From: Opitutaceae bacterium EW11
GTDB lineage: Bacteria; Verrucomicrobiota; Verrucomicrobiia; Opitutales; Opitutaceae
Length of the DNA: 64,000 nucleotides
Reading direction: 5' to 3'
Assembly: GCA_003054665.1 (NCBI GenBank)
Contig: QAYY01000011.1
Location: 160,654-224,653, forward strand
Positions 54,804 to 63,743 of this stretch are shown here, piece by piece. How positions within the stretch are numbered: position 1 is the first letter of the stretch; each line of letters opens with the position of its first letter. The notes under the pieces are model-generated. The model saw only the letters and a program-made list of their open reading frames with translations. It made no database searches and was not told the DNA's origin. Both the position numbers and the translations under genes were made by a program.

Positions 54804-55757
54804 ATGGCCAACATCGTCACCGACCAACAAGAGCAGGCTCGCGAACAACGCACCCAGGGAGGTTTCACCCGCGAAAAGCCCCAGGTCACCAACGAACCCA
54901 AGCCGCCGTTTCCCGAGCAGCATCAGGAAGGCGTTGGCATCGAGTCGGAGATTTCGCCGCGTCCGAGATACCAAGCACTGAACTACAAACCGGCGGGCAA
55001 GCTGGAGGGTAAGGCGTGCCTCGTCACGGGTGCAGACTCGGGAATCGGGCGGGCCGTGGCGGTGCTCTATGCGCGAGAAGGAGCGGACGTGGCCATCACC
55101 TACCTTCCCGAAGAGCAATCCGATGCGGAAGAAACCCGCGGAGCAATCGAGGCTGAAGGCCGTAAATGTCTTCTCTTGCCGAGCGACCTCACCGAGGCCG
55201 ACCACTGCCGCGAGGTGGTTGAGAGAGTGGTCGAGGAGTTTGGGAAGATCGACGTCCTCGTCTCCAACGCAGCACACCAGAATCGAAAGCCGAGGCTCGA
55301 GGAGGTCTCGGACGAAGAATTCGACACGACATTCAAGACGAACATCTACGCCTACTTCTGGCTGGTGAAGGCTGCCCTCAAGCACATGAGGCCGGGATCG
55401 GCGATCATCGCCACGAGTTCGGAAACGGGGATTTTTGGCGCGAAGCAGCTGCCCGACTATTCCGCGACGAAGGGTGCCATCAACGCGTTTACCAAGGCGC
55501 TCTCTATGGACCTGCTCAAACGCGGCATTCGCGCCAACGTCGTCGCTCCTGGACCGGTCTGGACCCCTCTCAACCCGGCGGACGCCGGCCTAGAGGCGGA
55601 GGACGTCGCCAAATTCGGCTCGAGCGTCCCCTATGGTCGTCCCGCGCAACCGGAAGAACTGGCGCCCTCGTACGTGTTTTTGGCCTCTGACGCCGACTCG
55701 TCCTATATCACTGGAATTGTGCTGCCCGTGATGGGCGGCGAAACGACGGGCGGGTGA
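54804..55757 (+). CDS. SDR-family oxidoreductase (general-stress/glucose-dehydrogenase-like)
   Basis: 317-residue short-chain dehydrogenase with an N-terminal extension of about 65 residues before the Rossmann fold, as in YdaD/YhdF-type stress SDRs. Cofactor motif CLVTGADSGIGRAVAV, NAA motif VLVSNAAHQN, catalytic Ser in IATSSETG, and the Tyr-Lys pair in DYSATKGAIN. The C-terminus VMGGETTGG is typical. The ATG at 54804 (MANIVTDQQEQ) is used; the in-frame codon at 54768 adds an unlikely leader. Substrate unknown. Confidence 0.92.
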   Translation: MANIVTDQQEQAREQRTQGGFTREKPQVTNEPKPPFPEQHQEGVGIESEISPRPRYQALNYKPAGKLEGKACLVTGADSGIGRAVAVLYAREGADVAITYLPEEQSDAEETRGAIEAEGRKCLLLPSDLTEADHCREVVERVVEEFGKIDVLVSNAAHQNRKPRLEEVSDEEFDTTFKTNIYAYFWLVKAALKHMRPGSAIIATSSETGIFGAKQLPDYSATKGAINAFTKALSMDLLKRGIRANVVAPGPVWTPLNPADAGLEAEDVAKFGSSVPYGRPAQPEELAPSYVFLASDADSSYITGIVLPVMGGETTGG

Positions 55758-56011
55758 GTGCGCTCGACGAACCTGCATCGGCGAGCGGTTCTCCGCGCGG
55801 TGTTCGGGCTGGTGAAGGAGCTTGGCCGAGGAGCGGCCGCTCGGTAAATCTTTCCTCAAATCTGGCTGCTGGGCTTTACGGAACTGGCGGACGGGTGAAA
55901 ATGTCTGTGCCCGTGCCGATTATCTAGTTGGCCGATGGGCCGTGGGGTTCCTCAGGGTCTGTCGGCAAGAGTCCGACTTGAACACCGATGCTGCTTGGGG
56001 AGACACCTTTT

Positions 56012-56305
56012 ATGGCCACCCATCTGAGCGGAGACACCGCTTGGGTCGATGTGCTGTTTGTGCCTCGCGATCAGCGCAGAAACGGCTGGGGACGCCGGAT
56101 GTTTCTCCGGTGGGCTCGAGCGCTGCCGGAGGAGATCAAAAAAATACAGCTCCTCGCGGTGGATTTGGACGGCGGCTCTCCGCTCGGCTTTTGGACGAAG
56201 ATGGGGTTCGAGGTCGAGGACCAGGATTTTCCGGATCTGCCCGAGACAGGGTGTTACATGATCCGGCCGGCCCACGAGCAGCAGAAGGACGAATCTGCGC
56301 GATGA
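56012..56305 (+). CDS. Small GNAT-family N-acetyltransferase
   Basis: 97-residue protein with the core GNAT pattern: WVDVLFVPRDQRRNGWGRRM (acetyl-CoA pyrophosphate loop of the R/Q-x-x-G-x-G/A type), then LLAVDLDGGSPLGFWTKMGF (final strand and helix). It lacks the first GNAT strands, so it is short for the family. GGGGAG at 55997-56002 lies 9 nt before the ATG at 56012; ATG at 55988 is an alternative start. Substrate unknown. It is convergent with the SNF2 gene. Confidence 0.75.
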   Translation: MATHLSGDTAWVDVLFVPRDQRRNGWGRRMFLRWARALPEEIKKIQLLAVDLDGGSPLGFWTKMGFEVEDQDFPDLPETGCYMIRPAHEQQKDESAR

Positions 56306-56407
56306 GACGACGGGCGCACCTGAGTGCTCCGCGTCACAGATGCCCGGATACAGGCTCCGGGTTTGCCAGCCGCCATTGTTCCCGACTGCCGTTCTCAATG
56401 ACCCGGC

Positions 56408-58864
56408 TCAGGAAGCCAGGAGGGATTTCAAATCCGCCAAGCTGATCTTCGCTGCCGCCGCATCGCTGGCTTCAAAGACGTCGGCCAACAGGGCGCGTTT
56501 GGTTTCCTGCAGCTGAAGCACCTTTTCTTCGACTGAGCCGACGCAGATCAGTTTGTAGCTCGTGACGACGCGTGTCTGGCCGATGCGGTGCGCGCGATCC
56601 GTCGCCTGAGCCTCGACGGCGGGATTCCACCACGGATCGAAGTGCACGACGGTGTCGGCGGCCGTGAGATTGAGTCCAGTGCCGCCGGCCTTGAGCGAGA
56701 TGAGGAATACGGGAATCTCGGAGGACTCGTTGAAACGGTCGACCTCCGCCTGACGCGCTTTGGGCGCCATCGATCCGTCGAGGTAACAGAAGGGGAGTTC
56801 CTGCGCTTCCATTTCGGCCCGGAGGAGCGCGAGCAGGGAGGTGAACTGGGAAAACACCAGCAGCCGATGCCCGTCGTCGACGGCTTCGGCGAGCAGTTCG
56901 CGGAAAGACTCGAGCTTGGCCGAGTCGGAATAGGAAGCGGCCTCAGTCGGAGCATCGCGCCGATCCAGCAGACGTGGGTCGCAGCAGACCTGACGCAACC
57001 GGAGCAGCTGGGTGAGTGTTGCCATGCGCACCGCATTCTCGGATGCGCCCTTCGCCTCCAGGTCCAGGATGGCGCGTTCGGATTCCTGCTGCACGCGGTG
57101 GTACAAGGCCGCCTGGGCGTCGGTGAATTCGCAATACAGCACCTGTTCGATTTTCTCCGGCAACTCCGGGGCGACGGACCGCTTGGTGCGGCGCAGGATG
57201 TAGGGAGCGGTCTTGGCCCGAAGACGCTCGTCGAACCAGAGGCGTTCGTCTCCGCGTGTGCCGGGGGGGACCTTGTCGAGATACCCCGGCATCAGCACCT
57301 CGAACAGCGAACGAAGGTCGTCGAGGCTGTTTTCGAGCGGAGTGCCCGTGAGCAAAAAACGCCCCCGTGCGTTCAGGGCGCGCAACGCCTGGGCATTCTG
57401 GGTGCGGCGGTTTTTCAGGTGCTGCGCTTCGTCGGCTATCAGGCAGGAAAACTCGGCGTCGGAGAACAGCTCGCGATCCCGCGTAAGTGTGCCGTACGAC
57501 GTGACGATCAGATCGTAGTGGCCCGTTTGCGACACATCGGCAATGCGTTGGCCGGCGTGGTGGACGAATGTCCTCAGGTGCGGAGTGAAACGCGCTGCTT
57601 CACGGCGCCAGTTCTCCACCAGCGAAGCCGGACAGACCACGAGTGCGGCCGACGATGTGCCGCCTCCGGATCCGGTGCGTGGCGCGACGGCGGAGAGGAG
57701 AGCCAGGGCCTGGAGCGTTTTGCCCAGGCCCATCTCATCGGCAAGAATGCCGCCGAGTCGATTGCGGTAGAGATGCCAGAGCCAGGCGGCGCCGATGCGC
57801 TGATATGGACGGAGCTGTGCGTCGAAGTCCGGCGAGATCGGGGCGGGCGCGAGCTTCGACAGGTCCCGCAGGGCTTCGCTGCGCGCTTTCCACGCATCGG
57901 GCGGTTGGAAGTGCGGGGCAATCTCCTCGAGGATGTCCTCGGTTTCGGCGAGCCGGCTGGAAGAAATGCGGTGCGTGCGCCGGGTGGCCAAACCGGCGCC
58001 GCTGTCGCCCGCCAGGGCGCGCTGAGCGCGGGACAGCTGCTGAAGCTTTGCAGGCGGGATCAGGAAAACCTGTCCGTTGTCCTCGACGTACCCTCGATTC
58101 GAAGCGGCCGCGGAAAGGATCTGATCGTCGGAAACGCGGCCGGCGCGGAGGGCCACGGTCACGTTGTAGCCGTCGCCGTTGTCGATCGCGTCGCAGACGA
58201 TTTCCGCCTGTTTCAGCTTCGCGGTGTTCCGCTCGAAGTTCGGCGTGAAGCTGGCGCCAAACTCGACGCGAAGCCGGTCGCCGTGCGACGCGAGGAAATT
58301 GAGCACCTTGTGGCGGTCGCGCAGCCACCATTTGCGGTTCGACGGCTCCAGGACAAAGCCGTTCGTCTTGAGCAGTTCAAGGGCCGCCGCATAGGCGACG
58401 TGCTCCCGGGACGGCAGGTTGACCGCGAGGAAGTTCTCGGAGCCGTCGACGACCATGCCGGTGCGTGTTTCTTCGCCGGCGGATGAACGCCTCGGCATCG
58501 ATGGCGCGCTGCGCGGAGTCGCGGGCTCGTCCGGCTTCGACGCCGTGGCTGCGGGTTCCGGCGCGTCCAGATGTTCGCTCACGCCGCGCAACCTCGGCCC
58601 CACCCAGAGTAGCGGGGTTGCCGGCTGCTGCACCCAGAAGAAAGCGCGCTGGCCGGCGAGCAGAGTGACGAGCTGCCGCAACTGGGCCCGCGTGAGCTGC
58701 ATGAATGGCGGCGGCTGCGGAGTTCGGCACCAGCTTTGGAGAAGCGCCAGCGCGGGCAGCAACTCCGGCTCGGGGGGGCCGGCGAACTCCAACTCCACCT
58801 TGACTGCGATCGCATCGCGCATCGACGCAGCAGGCAGATTGGGTGGAAGGAGCAGTCGGAGCAT
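56408..58864 (-). CDS. SNF2-family DEAD-like helicase/ATPase
   Basis: 818-residue Swi2/Snf2 protein. The C-terminal half has the two RecA-like lobes: motif I ILADEMGLGKTLQALALL, motif II LIADEAQHLKN, motif III FLLTGTPLENSLDDLRSLFE, motif V GGTGLNLTAADTVVHFD and motif VI QATDRAHRIGQ. The N-terminal 350 or so residues are a less conserved, bacterial-type extension with basic and Pro-rich linkers, and no SWIM zinc motif is obvious. The start ATG at 58864 (MLRLLLPPNL) is chosen; the frame stays open into the next gene. Bacterial SNF2 proteins may help recycle RNA polymerase or repair DNA. Confidence 0.92.
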   Translation of the reverse strand: MLRLLLPPNLPAASMRDAIAVKVELEFAGPPEPELLPALALLQSWCRTPQPPPFMQLTRAQLRQLVTLLAGQRAFFWVQQPATPLLWVGPRLRGVSEHLDAPEPAATASKPDEPATPRSAPSMPRRSSAGEETRTGMVVDGSENFLAVNLPSREHVAYAAALELLKTNGFVLEPSNRKWWLRDRHKVLNFLASHGDRLRVEFGASFTPNFERNTAKLKQAEIVCDAIDNGDGYNVTVALRAGRVSDDQILSAAASNRGYVEDNGQVFLIPPAKLQQLSRAQRALAGDSGAGLATRRTHRISSSRLAETEDILEEIAPHFQPPDAWKARSEALRDLSKLAPAPISPDFDAQLRPYQRIGAAWLWHLYRNRLGGILADEMGLGKTLQALALLSAVAPRTGSGGGTSSAALVVCPASLVENWRREAARFTPHLRTFVHHAGQRIADVSQTGHYDLIVTSYGTLTRDRELFSDAEFSCLIADEAQHLKNRRTQNAQALRALNARGRFLLTGTPLENSLDDLRSLFEVLMPGYLDKVPPGTRGDERLWFDERLRAKTAPYILRRTKRSVAPELPEKIEQVLYCEFTDAQAALYHRVQQESERAILDLEAKGASENAVRMATLTQLLRLRQVCCDPRLLDRRDAPTEAASYSDSAKLESFRELLAEAVDDGHRLLVFSQFTSLLALLRAEMEAQELPFCYLDGSMAPKARQAEVDRFNESSEIPVFLISLKAGGTGLNLTAADTVVHFDPWWNPAVEAQATDRAHRIGQTRVVTSYKLICVGSVEEKVLQLQETKRALLADVFEASDAAAAKISLADLKSLLAS

Positions 58865-58965
58865 CGCGCTAAACTCCGAGGGCGGCGCGTGCTGGCGAGA
58901 AGAAAAGCGGAGGGAAGAATGCCGGGCTCCTCGGTCTTCCGTGTCCCCCGGAACTCGGCGCAGGT

Positions 58966-59703
58966 CTAGGCGCCCGGCACGGCGCATTGGGCGTAGGTTC
59001 GGGGCACTCGACCGGCGTCGATCGCTTGCCTGGTCAACCGGAGTATCTGGAGCCACGTTCCACTGTACAGGATATCCGACGGATGAATACTCACCCTGAG
59101 CAGGCTTCGGTGCCGCAGCGAACGGGCGAGGAGCGGGTTCCAGATTTGCGAGCCAAGGCGGCGCCACGCGCTGCGCGCGCTGTAGCAAAGGCTGGAGCTT
59201 TGCAGGGGACGGGTGCCGGTTCGGAGCGGAATCAAAGCGGTTCGCGTGTTGGTGTAGGCGAACCCCAGGGTTCTCAGCACGTCGATGGTGTGCGGAGCCA
59301 GCAACCACGCGGGAGCGATGAAGCCCACGGGAGACCATCCGAAGCTTTCGAGCAGCGCCCGGCCCGTAGCGATCCGCGAGCGGGTCTCTTCGGCGCTTGC
59401 CACGAGGAACTCGGCCTCGCGATTCGTGTAGAAGCGGGTCCAGAACAGGTGCCGGGGCTTCTCCTTCAGCCCCTCGATGCTGTGGGTCCAGCCGTGCAGC
59501 GTGATCTCGTCGCCTTCGTCTCTCCATCGGCTGATCGTCGAAACGAACTCCGGCGCCGACTCCACCGGCTCCGCGCCGTGCCAGCGTGGGACGACGAGCA
59601 GGTTCAACCGGGAAACGCCGAGCCGGCGCAGGTCGGCTCTTTGGCGTTCGACCAGCACGAGGCTGGAGGGATGGACGTCGTGAAGCGAAACGACCATGTT
59701 CAT
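58966..59703 (-). CDS. DUF2334-type polysaccharide deacetylase
   Basis: 245-residue NodB-like deacetylase without signal peptide. The N-terminal MNMVVSLHDVHPSS carries the first metal/catalytic His-Asp, EITLHGWTHSIEG holds the HxxxH-like metal site, then FIAPAWLLAPHT and a C-terminal VSIHPSDIL His. This order fits the DUF2334 branch of carbohydrate esterase 4-like enzymes. It overlaps the upstream GT4-GNAT gene by 4 nt (ATGA), so it is translationally coupled and probably removes an N-acetyl group from that enzyme's product. Confidence 0.87.
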   Translation of the reverse strand: MNMVVSLHDVHPSSLVLVERQRADLRRLGVSRLNLLVVPRWHGAEPVESAPEFVSTISRWRDEGDEITLHGWTHSIEGLKEKPRHLFWTRFYTNREAEFLVASAEETRSRIATGRALLESFGWSPVGFIAPAWLLAPHTIDVLRTLGFAYTNTRTALIPLRTGTRPLQSSSLCYSARSAWRRLGSQIWNPLLARSLRHRSLLRVSIHPSDILYSGTWLQILRLTRQAIDAGRVPRTYAQCAVPGA

Positions 59704-61601
59704 GCCTCACTCGTACTCAGAAATCGGATGCGCGCTCCGTGGAGGCGGCTTTGTTGCGACAGGTCTTTCCACGCGGTGCAGAGAAAAACCCGGCCAGGAA
59801 AGTGCCGCTGGTATTTCGTGATCTCGCGGCGATTGAGTACGACGAAACCGAAACGGGAAAAGAGGGCGTCGGTGCGGCGGTCTTCGTAGACTACCATCTG
59901 ACCGTAGACCGCGGTTTCGCCGTGAACGCGGAGGTAGGCAAGGAAGGCATCGATCAGGGCCTTCGTCCCGGCCATGCTGCGCGCCGCCGGAAGCACGTTG
60001 ACGTGGAAATGCGGCGTGCGCGGAGGACGCGGGGGTGTTTCCTTCAGCGCCCGCGTCGCCAGCCACCGTACGTAGCGGCGGCTGGACGCGTTGTAGCGCC
60101 CGGAAAAGTACCGCCAGGCGATGCGTGCCACCATTCGCGGCAGGTTCCAGAGGAGCCGAGCTTCGCGCCGACGCGAATGACGGCATCCGCATAGGTAACC
60201 CGCAACCTGGCCGTCGCATTCGAGGACGAAGAGAGACTCCGGCTCGTAATCCGAGTAGTAGCCCGTGAGGTAGTCGGCAAAGAGCTCCCGATCCTCAAAA
60301 ACCGTGTCGATCGGGCTGCCGAGAAACCCCGTCTCGCAACAGATCCGGCGGACCGCGGCGCGGTCGCGAGGCTGGTAGGACCGGATGCGGATTTCGCGGC
60401 CTCCCTCGATTCGAGCGCCCTCGGGAGATGCCTTGCGGGCGGAGTGGTTCGCCAGGGACCGATATTCCTCCCACAGGTGGTTGAGAACGACGGGCCAGGC
60501 GTATCGCTGGCGAACGATGGCGGACGCGAGTCCGCCGAGATCGGCGCGGTTGCGGCGACGCATGCGTTCAATCGCGGCCGCGAGGTGTGCCGGGCGGTTG
60601 GTGTCGGCCCAGCATTCGAGGCCTGCCAGGATGTTCTCGTCGAGGCAGCTCCCACGGATCCCGCACACGGGCAGCCCGCAAGCCTGCTCCTCGAGCGGTA
60701 CGAGGCCGAATGTCTCGTTGACGCTGGGGTGGACCGCCAAGTCTGCCGCGCGATAGAGTCGGGCCAGCTCGGCCGAGTCGGAAATGTGGGGAATCCACGT
60801 GACGCAACCGCCGGTGCGTTCGCGCAGGTCTAGCAGTTGTTCCCGCCACGGTCCCTGGCCGACGCAAACCAGGCGGTAGTCGTGGGCGCTGTGCCTCCGA
60901 AGCCGTTCGAACGCGGCGAGCAGCGTCTGGATGTTCTTTTCCCCCGCCAGTCGGCCCACGTACAACAGCAGTACCGCGGTTTCCGGGATTCCCAGGCGCG
61001 CGCGCAACGCCGGGTCGGGAGGACCGGGCCGAAAAGCCTCGGCGTCGATCCCGAGTTTGATCGGGCGAACCGTCTCGACGCCCCAGTCGCGGAGGACTGT
61101 CTGGAGTTTCTGTGCGCAGACGAATGTCACGTCGAACTCGTTGTACAGTTTCCGCACATAACGCCGCGCAAGGGCCAAGATGGCGTCGCGGAACAAGGGC
61201 CCGCCGAATTTCGCCGCGGTCCGCAGGTAAGCTTCCGGAAAGTGCGAGTGGTAGAAACCCACGACCGGCACGCCGAGCCCACGGGCTTCTCGGATTGTGG
61301 TCCACGCCACTTGATAGGGATCTCCGGATTCGACGATGTCGGGCCGCGCTCGACGGAGCGCATCGCGAACCGCCCCCTGGTTGAGAAGCACGCGGTACCG
61401 AGAAGTGGAGCTGACCGGCGGCGACTTGATCGTGTACGTATGCAGACGGCCCTCTCGGACGTAGTCGGTTCGCGCACCTGGAACGATCAGCACGTGTTCG
61501 TCGTCCGTCCACCGTTCGACGAAGCGCCTCTTTTCGGTGAGGTACCGACGGACGCCGCCTCCGAAGGGCGAGTAGAATTGGGTGACGTCGCAGACGATCA
61601 T
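59700..61601 (-). CDS. Fusion of a GT4 glycosyltransferase with a GNAT acyltransferase
   Basis: 633 residues. Positions 1 to about 385 form a GT-B glycosyltransferase of family 4: FYSPFGGGVRRYL at 9-21, VGFYHSHFPEAYL, LLYVGRLAGEKNIQTLLAAF (212-231) and the donor-site HPSVNETFGLVPLEEQACG (291-309, ExxxxxxxE). After a linker, residues about 404-610 are a GNAT domain: IRIRSYQPRDRAAVRRIC, LFVLECDGQVAGYLCG, HFHVNVLPAARSMAGTKALI (acyl-CoA-loop position) and DALFSRFGFVVLNRREIT. The start at 61601 (MIVCDVTQFY) fits GT4; the frame reaches upstream to 61805. It lies 7 nt after the MFS gene and overlaps the deacetylase gene. Confidence 0.88.
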   Translation of the reverse strand: MIVCDVTQFYSPFGGGVRRYLTEKRRFVERWTDDEHVLIVPGARTDYVREGRLHTYTIKSPPVSSTSRYRVLLNQGAVRDALRRARPDIVESGDPYQVAWTTIREARGLGVPVVGFYHSHFPEAYLRTAAKFGGPLFRDAILALARRYVRKLYNEFDVTFVCAQKLQTVLRDWGVETVRPIKLGIDAEAFRPGPPDPALRARLGIPETAVLLLYVGRLAGEKNIQTLLAAFERLRRHSAHDYRLVCVGQGPWREQLLDLRERTGGCVTWIPHISDSAELARLYRAADLAVHPSVNETFGLVPLEEQACGLPVCGIRGSCLDENILAGLECWADTNRPAHLAAAIERMRRRNRADLGGLASAIVRQRYAWPVVLNHLWEEYRSLANHSARKASPEGARIEGGREIRIRSYQPRDRAAVRRICCETGFLGSPIDTVFEDRELFADYLTGYYSDYEPESLFVLECDGQVAGYLCGCRHSRRREARLLWNLPRMVARIAWRYFSGRYNASSRRYVRWLATRALKETPPRPPRTPHFHVNVLPAARSMAGTKALIDAFLAYLRVHGETAVYGQMVVYEDRRTDALFSRFGFVVLNRREITKYQRHFPGRVFLCTAWKDLSQQSRLHGARIRFLSTSEA

Positions 61602-61608
61602 GGCGCGT

Positions 61609-62937
61609 CTACCGAGGCGAGAGCGGGACCGGAACCTCGACCGCGGTGGAACCCCAGCAACCGCGCAGCCGCTTGCCTGCGGCGAACCAGAAACCGAGCG
61701 CGAGGACGATGGAGAACAGGCCGAGATACTTGAGCATCGTTTCCGAGCCGAATGTCCGGAGGAGCTGGCCATTGAGGTTGAGCGCGAGGCCGGCCAGGAA
61801 CGCAATGTTGCTCAACGCAAGCCGCCGGGCAAACACGCGCCCGTGGCGTTCGCCCGCGACCTCGTGTTGCAGGCGCGCGTCGGCAGGGATCGTGATCAGC
61901 CCCGTGGCGCAGCCGGCGAAAAAGCACAGGACGCACGCCGATGCGTACGCCGTCGTGGCGCCGAGTTTCCAGGTGGCTGCGCCCCACACAGCGAGCATGA
62001 GCACGGGAAGCGCGCGCTGATGCGCGATACGCGGGATTTTGCCGGCCGTGAGCATTCCGGCGAACAGCCCGATGCCCGTCACCCCCAGCAGGACGACGAG
62101 GCCGGCAAAGGTCGCGTCCGTGCGCTGGGACAGCCAGGGCTTCAGCCACGAGCTGTCGATCTCGACCGCGGCGTGTTGGGCGAAAAAGGGGAGAAAAAGG
62201 CCGGTCACGAAGGTGAAGGCGACCGTGAGCCAGACGAGCAGGCGCACGGTGAAAAGCGTCGGCTGGGCGATCGGCGTCTCCGGTTCGTCCGCCGGATGCC
62301 CCGCCGGCGTGGGAAGCAGCTGAGTGCGTATCCGGAAAATCATCACCGTCGAGAACGCATAGCCGAGTGCGGCGGCGAGAAAACTGAACGATTCTCCGAC
62401 GAGCGCGATCGCCAGGCCGGCGGTCGCTCCGGCAAGCTCGGCGGCGATTCCGGCAAACGTCATGAGCGCGTTGCCGCGAACCAGGTGATCGCGCGGCACC
62501 AGCATCGGAAGCGCGGCTTGCCGAGCTGGGATGAACAATCCGGTGAGCAGTCCGCTTGCGGCGACGAAAATCAGCAGAAACGAGAGAGGAAGGCCGGCGG
62601 CCCATGCGAGAAGAAGCAGCAGCGCGATCAATCCGCGTCCTGCTTCCGCCCAAAGGAGGATTTTCCGACGGTCGTGTGTGTCGACCTGATGTCCGATCCA
62701 GGGGGCGAGCACCACCGGTAGGATCATCCCGCAGAATACCACGCGAGCCGCATCGCGGCCGAACGAGCCCATAAACCCGCCTGTGGAGCCCAGAAAGAGA
62801 TGGAGGAGGGCGAATTGGTAAAAGCGGTCGCCCGACGACGACACAATCTGCCCCAGCCAAAGCTTCGTGAAGTCTCCGTGGCGAAGCGTGGCACGCAAAC
62901 CGCCGGAGCGGCTGTCAGTCGAAGGAGGAACGGCCAT
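61609..62937 (-). CDS. MFS transporter (DHA3/LplT-like)
   Basis: 442-residue polytopic membrane protein with about 12 helices. GHQVDTHDRRKILLWAEAGR is the MFS A-like loop between helices 2 and 3, followed by FVAASGLLTGLFIPARQAAL and LVPRDHLVRGNALMTFAG, which recall LplT and DHA3 drug:proton members. ATG at 62937 (MAVPPSTDSR) is used. It is the first gene of the minus-strand unit with the GT4-GNAT and deacetylase genes (7-nt spacing to the next). It may export the glycan or glycolipid product, or import a lysolipid; this is inference. Confidence 0.87.
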   Translation of the reverse strand: MAVPPSTDSRSGGLRATLRHGDFTKLWLGQIVSSSGDRFYQFALLHLFLGSTGGFMGSFGRDAARVVFCGMILPVVLAPWIGHQVDTHDRRKILLWAEAGRGLIALLLLLAWAAGLPLSFLLIFVAASGLLTGLFIPARQAALPMLVPRDHLVRGNALMTFAGIAAELAGATAGLAIALVGESFSFLAAALGYAFSTVMIFRIRTQLLPTPAGHPADEPETPIAQPTLFTVRLLVWLTVAFTFVTGLFLPFFAQHAAVEIDSSWLKPWLSQRTDATFAGLVVLLGVTGIGLFAGMLTAGKIPRIAHQRALPVLMLAVWGAATWKLGATTAYASACVLCFFAGCATGLITIPADARLQHEVAGERHGRVFARRLALSNIAFLAGLALNLNGQLLRTFGSETMLKYLGLFSIVLALGFWFAAGKRLRGCWGSTAVEVPVPLSPR

Positions 62938-63095
62938 GGCGGCGGATTGCAGGGCAATGAAGTCTGGCCCGGCAGGGGCAAATGAAACACGCGCTGATAA
63001 CATGTTCCAACGCAGGACCGAACCGGCTGCAAGCCCCCGGACAGGCTGCTTTCTCGTCTGACAACGCGACGCGGGTCTGCTCGATTCGTCCGCTG

Positions 63096-63743
63096 ATGAA
63101 ATCCATGCGATGCCTGATCACGGCCGGCCCGACTCGCGAGCACCTCGATCCGGTGCGTTTTCTCAGCAACGGATCCAGTGGAAAAATGGGCTATGCCATT
63201 GCTGACGCCGCGGCGTCGCTCGGATGGACCGTTGAACTGGTGAGCGGCCCCGTCAGTCTCCGGGCTCCGGCAGGGGTGCGTCTTCATTCGGTGGTTTCCG
63301 CACAGGAAATGTTCGAGGCGTGCGAACCACTTTTCCCGAACTGCGACGTTTTCATCGCGGTCGCCGCGGTGGCGGATTTTCGGCCGCGCGTGTCGGCGGG
63401 TCAGAAGGTCAAGAAGAGCGAGCAATCGCTCGTGCTGGAACTCGAACCCACGGTCGATATCCTGAAGACGCTCGCCGCACGCAAGCGCCCCGACCAAGTC
63501 GTGGTCGGCTTTGCGGCCGAGACACAAGACGTGGAAAACTATGCACGGCGCAAGCTGACGGAGAAGAATCTGGACTGGATCGTGGCGAACGATGTCAGCC
63601 GGCCAGAGCTGGGCATGAATGCGGACGACAATGCCGTGGCGATCCTGTCACGGTCTGGAAACCGAGTGGTTTTCGGGCCGGCGCCGAAGCCTGAGGTCGC
63701 TCGCTTTATTCTTCATACGATCGCGTTGCCGCTTCCCGTGTAA
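63096..63743 (+). CDS. coaB: CoaB, stand-alone phosphopantothenate-cysteine ligase
   Basis: 215-residue coenzyme A biosynthesis enzyme. ITAGPTREHLDPVRFLSNGS and SSGKMGYAIADAA form the nucleotide loop, followed by VAAVADFRP, KVKKSEQSLVLEL (substrate Lys), VGFAAET and WIVANDVSRP. In most bacteria CoaB is fused behind the flavin-dependent decarboxylase CoaC (Dfp); here only the ligase domain is present, so coaC must lie elsewhere. The start ATG at 63096 (MKSMRCLI) directly precedes the first strand; an upstream in-frame ATG at 62982 would add a poor leader. Confidence 0.9.
   Translation: MKSMRCLITAGPTREHLDPVRFLSNGSSGKMGYAIADAAASLGWTVELVSGPVSLRAPAGVRLHSVVSAQEMFEACEPLFPNCDVFIAVAAVADFRPRVSAGQKVKKSEQSLVLELEPTVDILKTLAARKRPDQVVVGFAAETQDVENYARRKLTEKNLDWIVANDVSRPELGMNADDNAVAILSRSGNRVVFGPAPKPEVARFILHTIALPLPV

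Noticed and set aside
56588-58486. 632-codon plus-strand reading frame inside the SNF2 gene
   Set aside because: It is antisense to a complete SNF2 motif set. Composition is typical of GC-rich shadow frames (Arg, Gly, Val, Glu).
58966-59710. N-terminal 280-residue extension of the SNF2 protein in an open frame
   Set aside because: This region is fully covered by the deacetylase gene in another frame of the same strand, and the extension is Pro/Arg-rich noise. The SNF2 start is placed at 58864.
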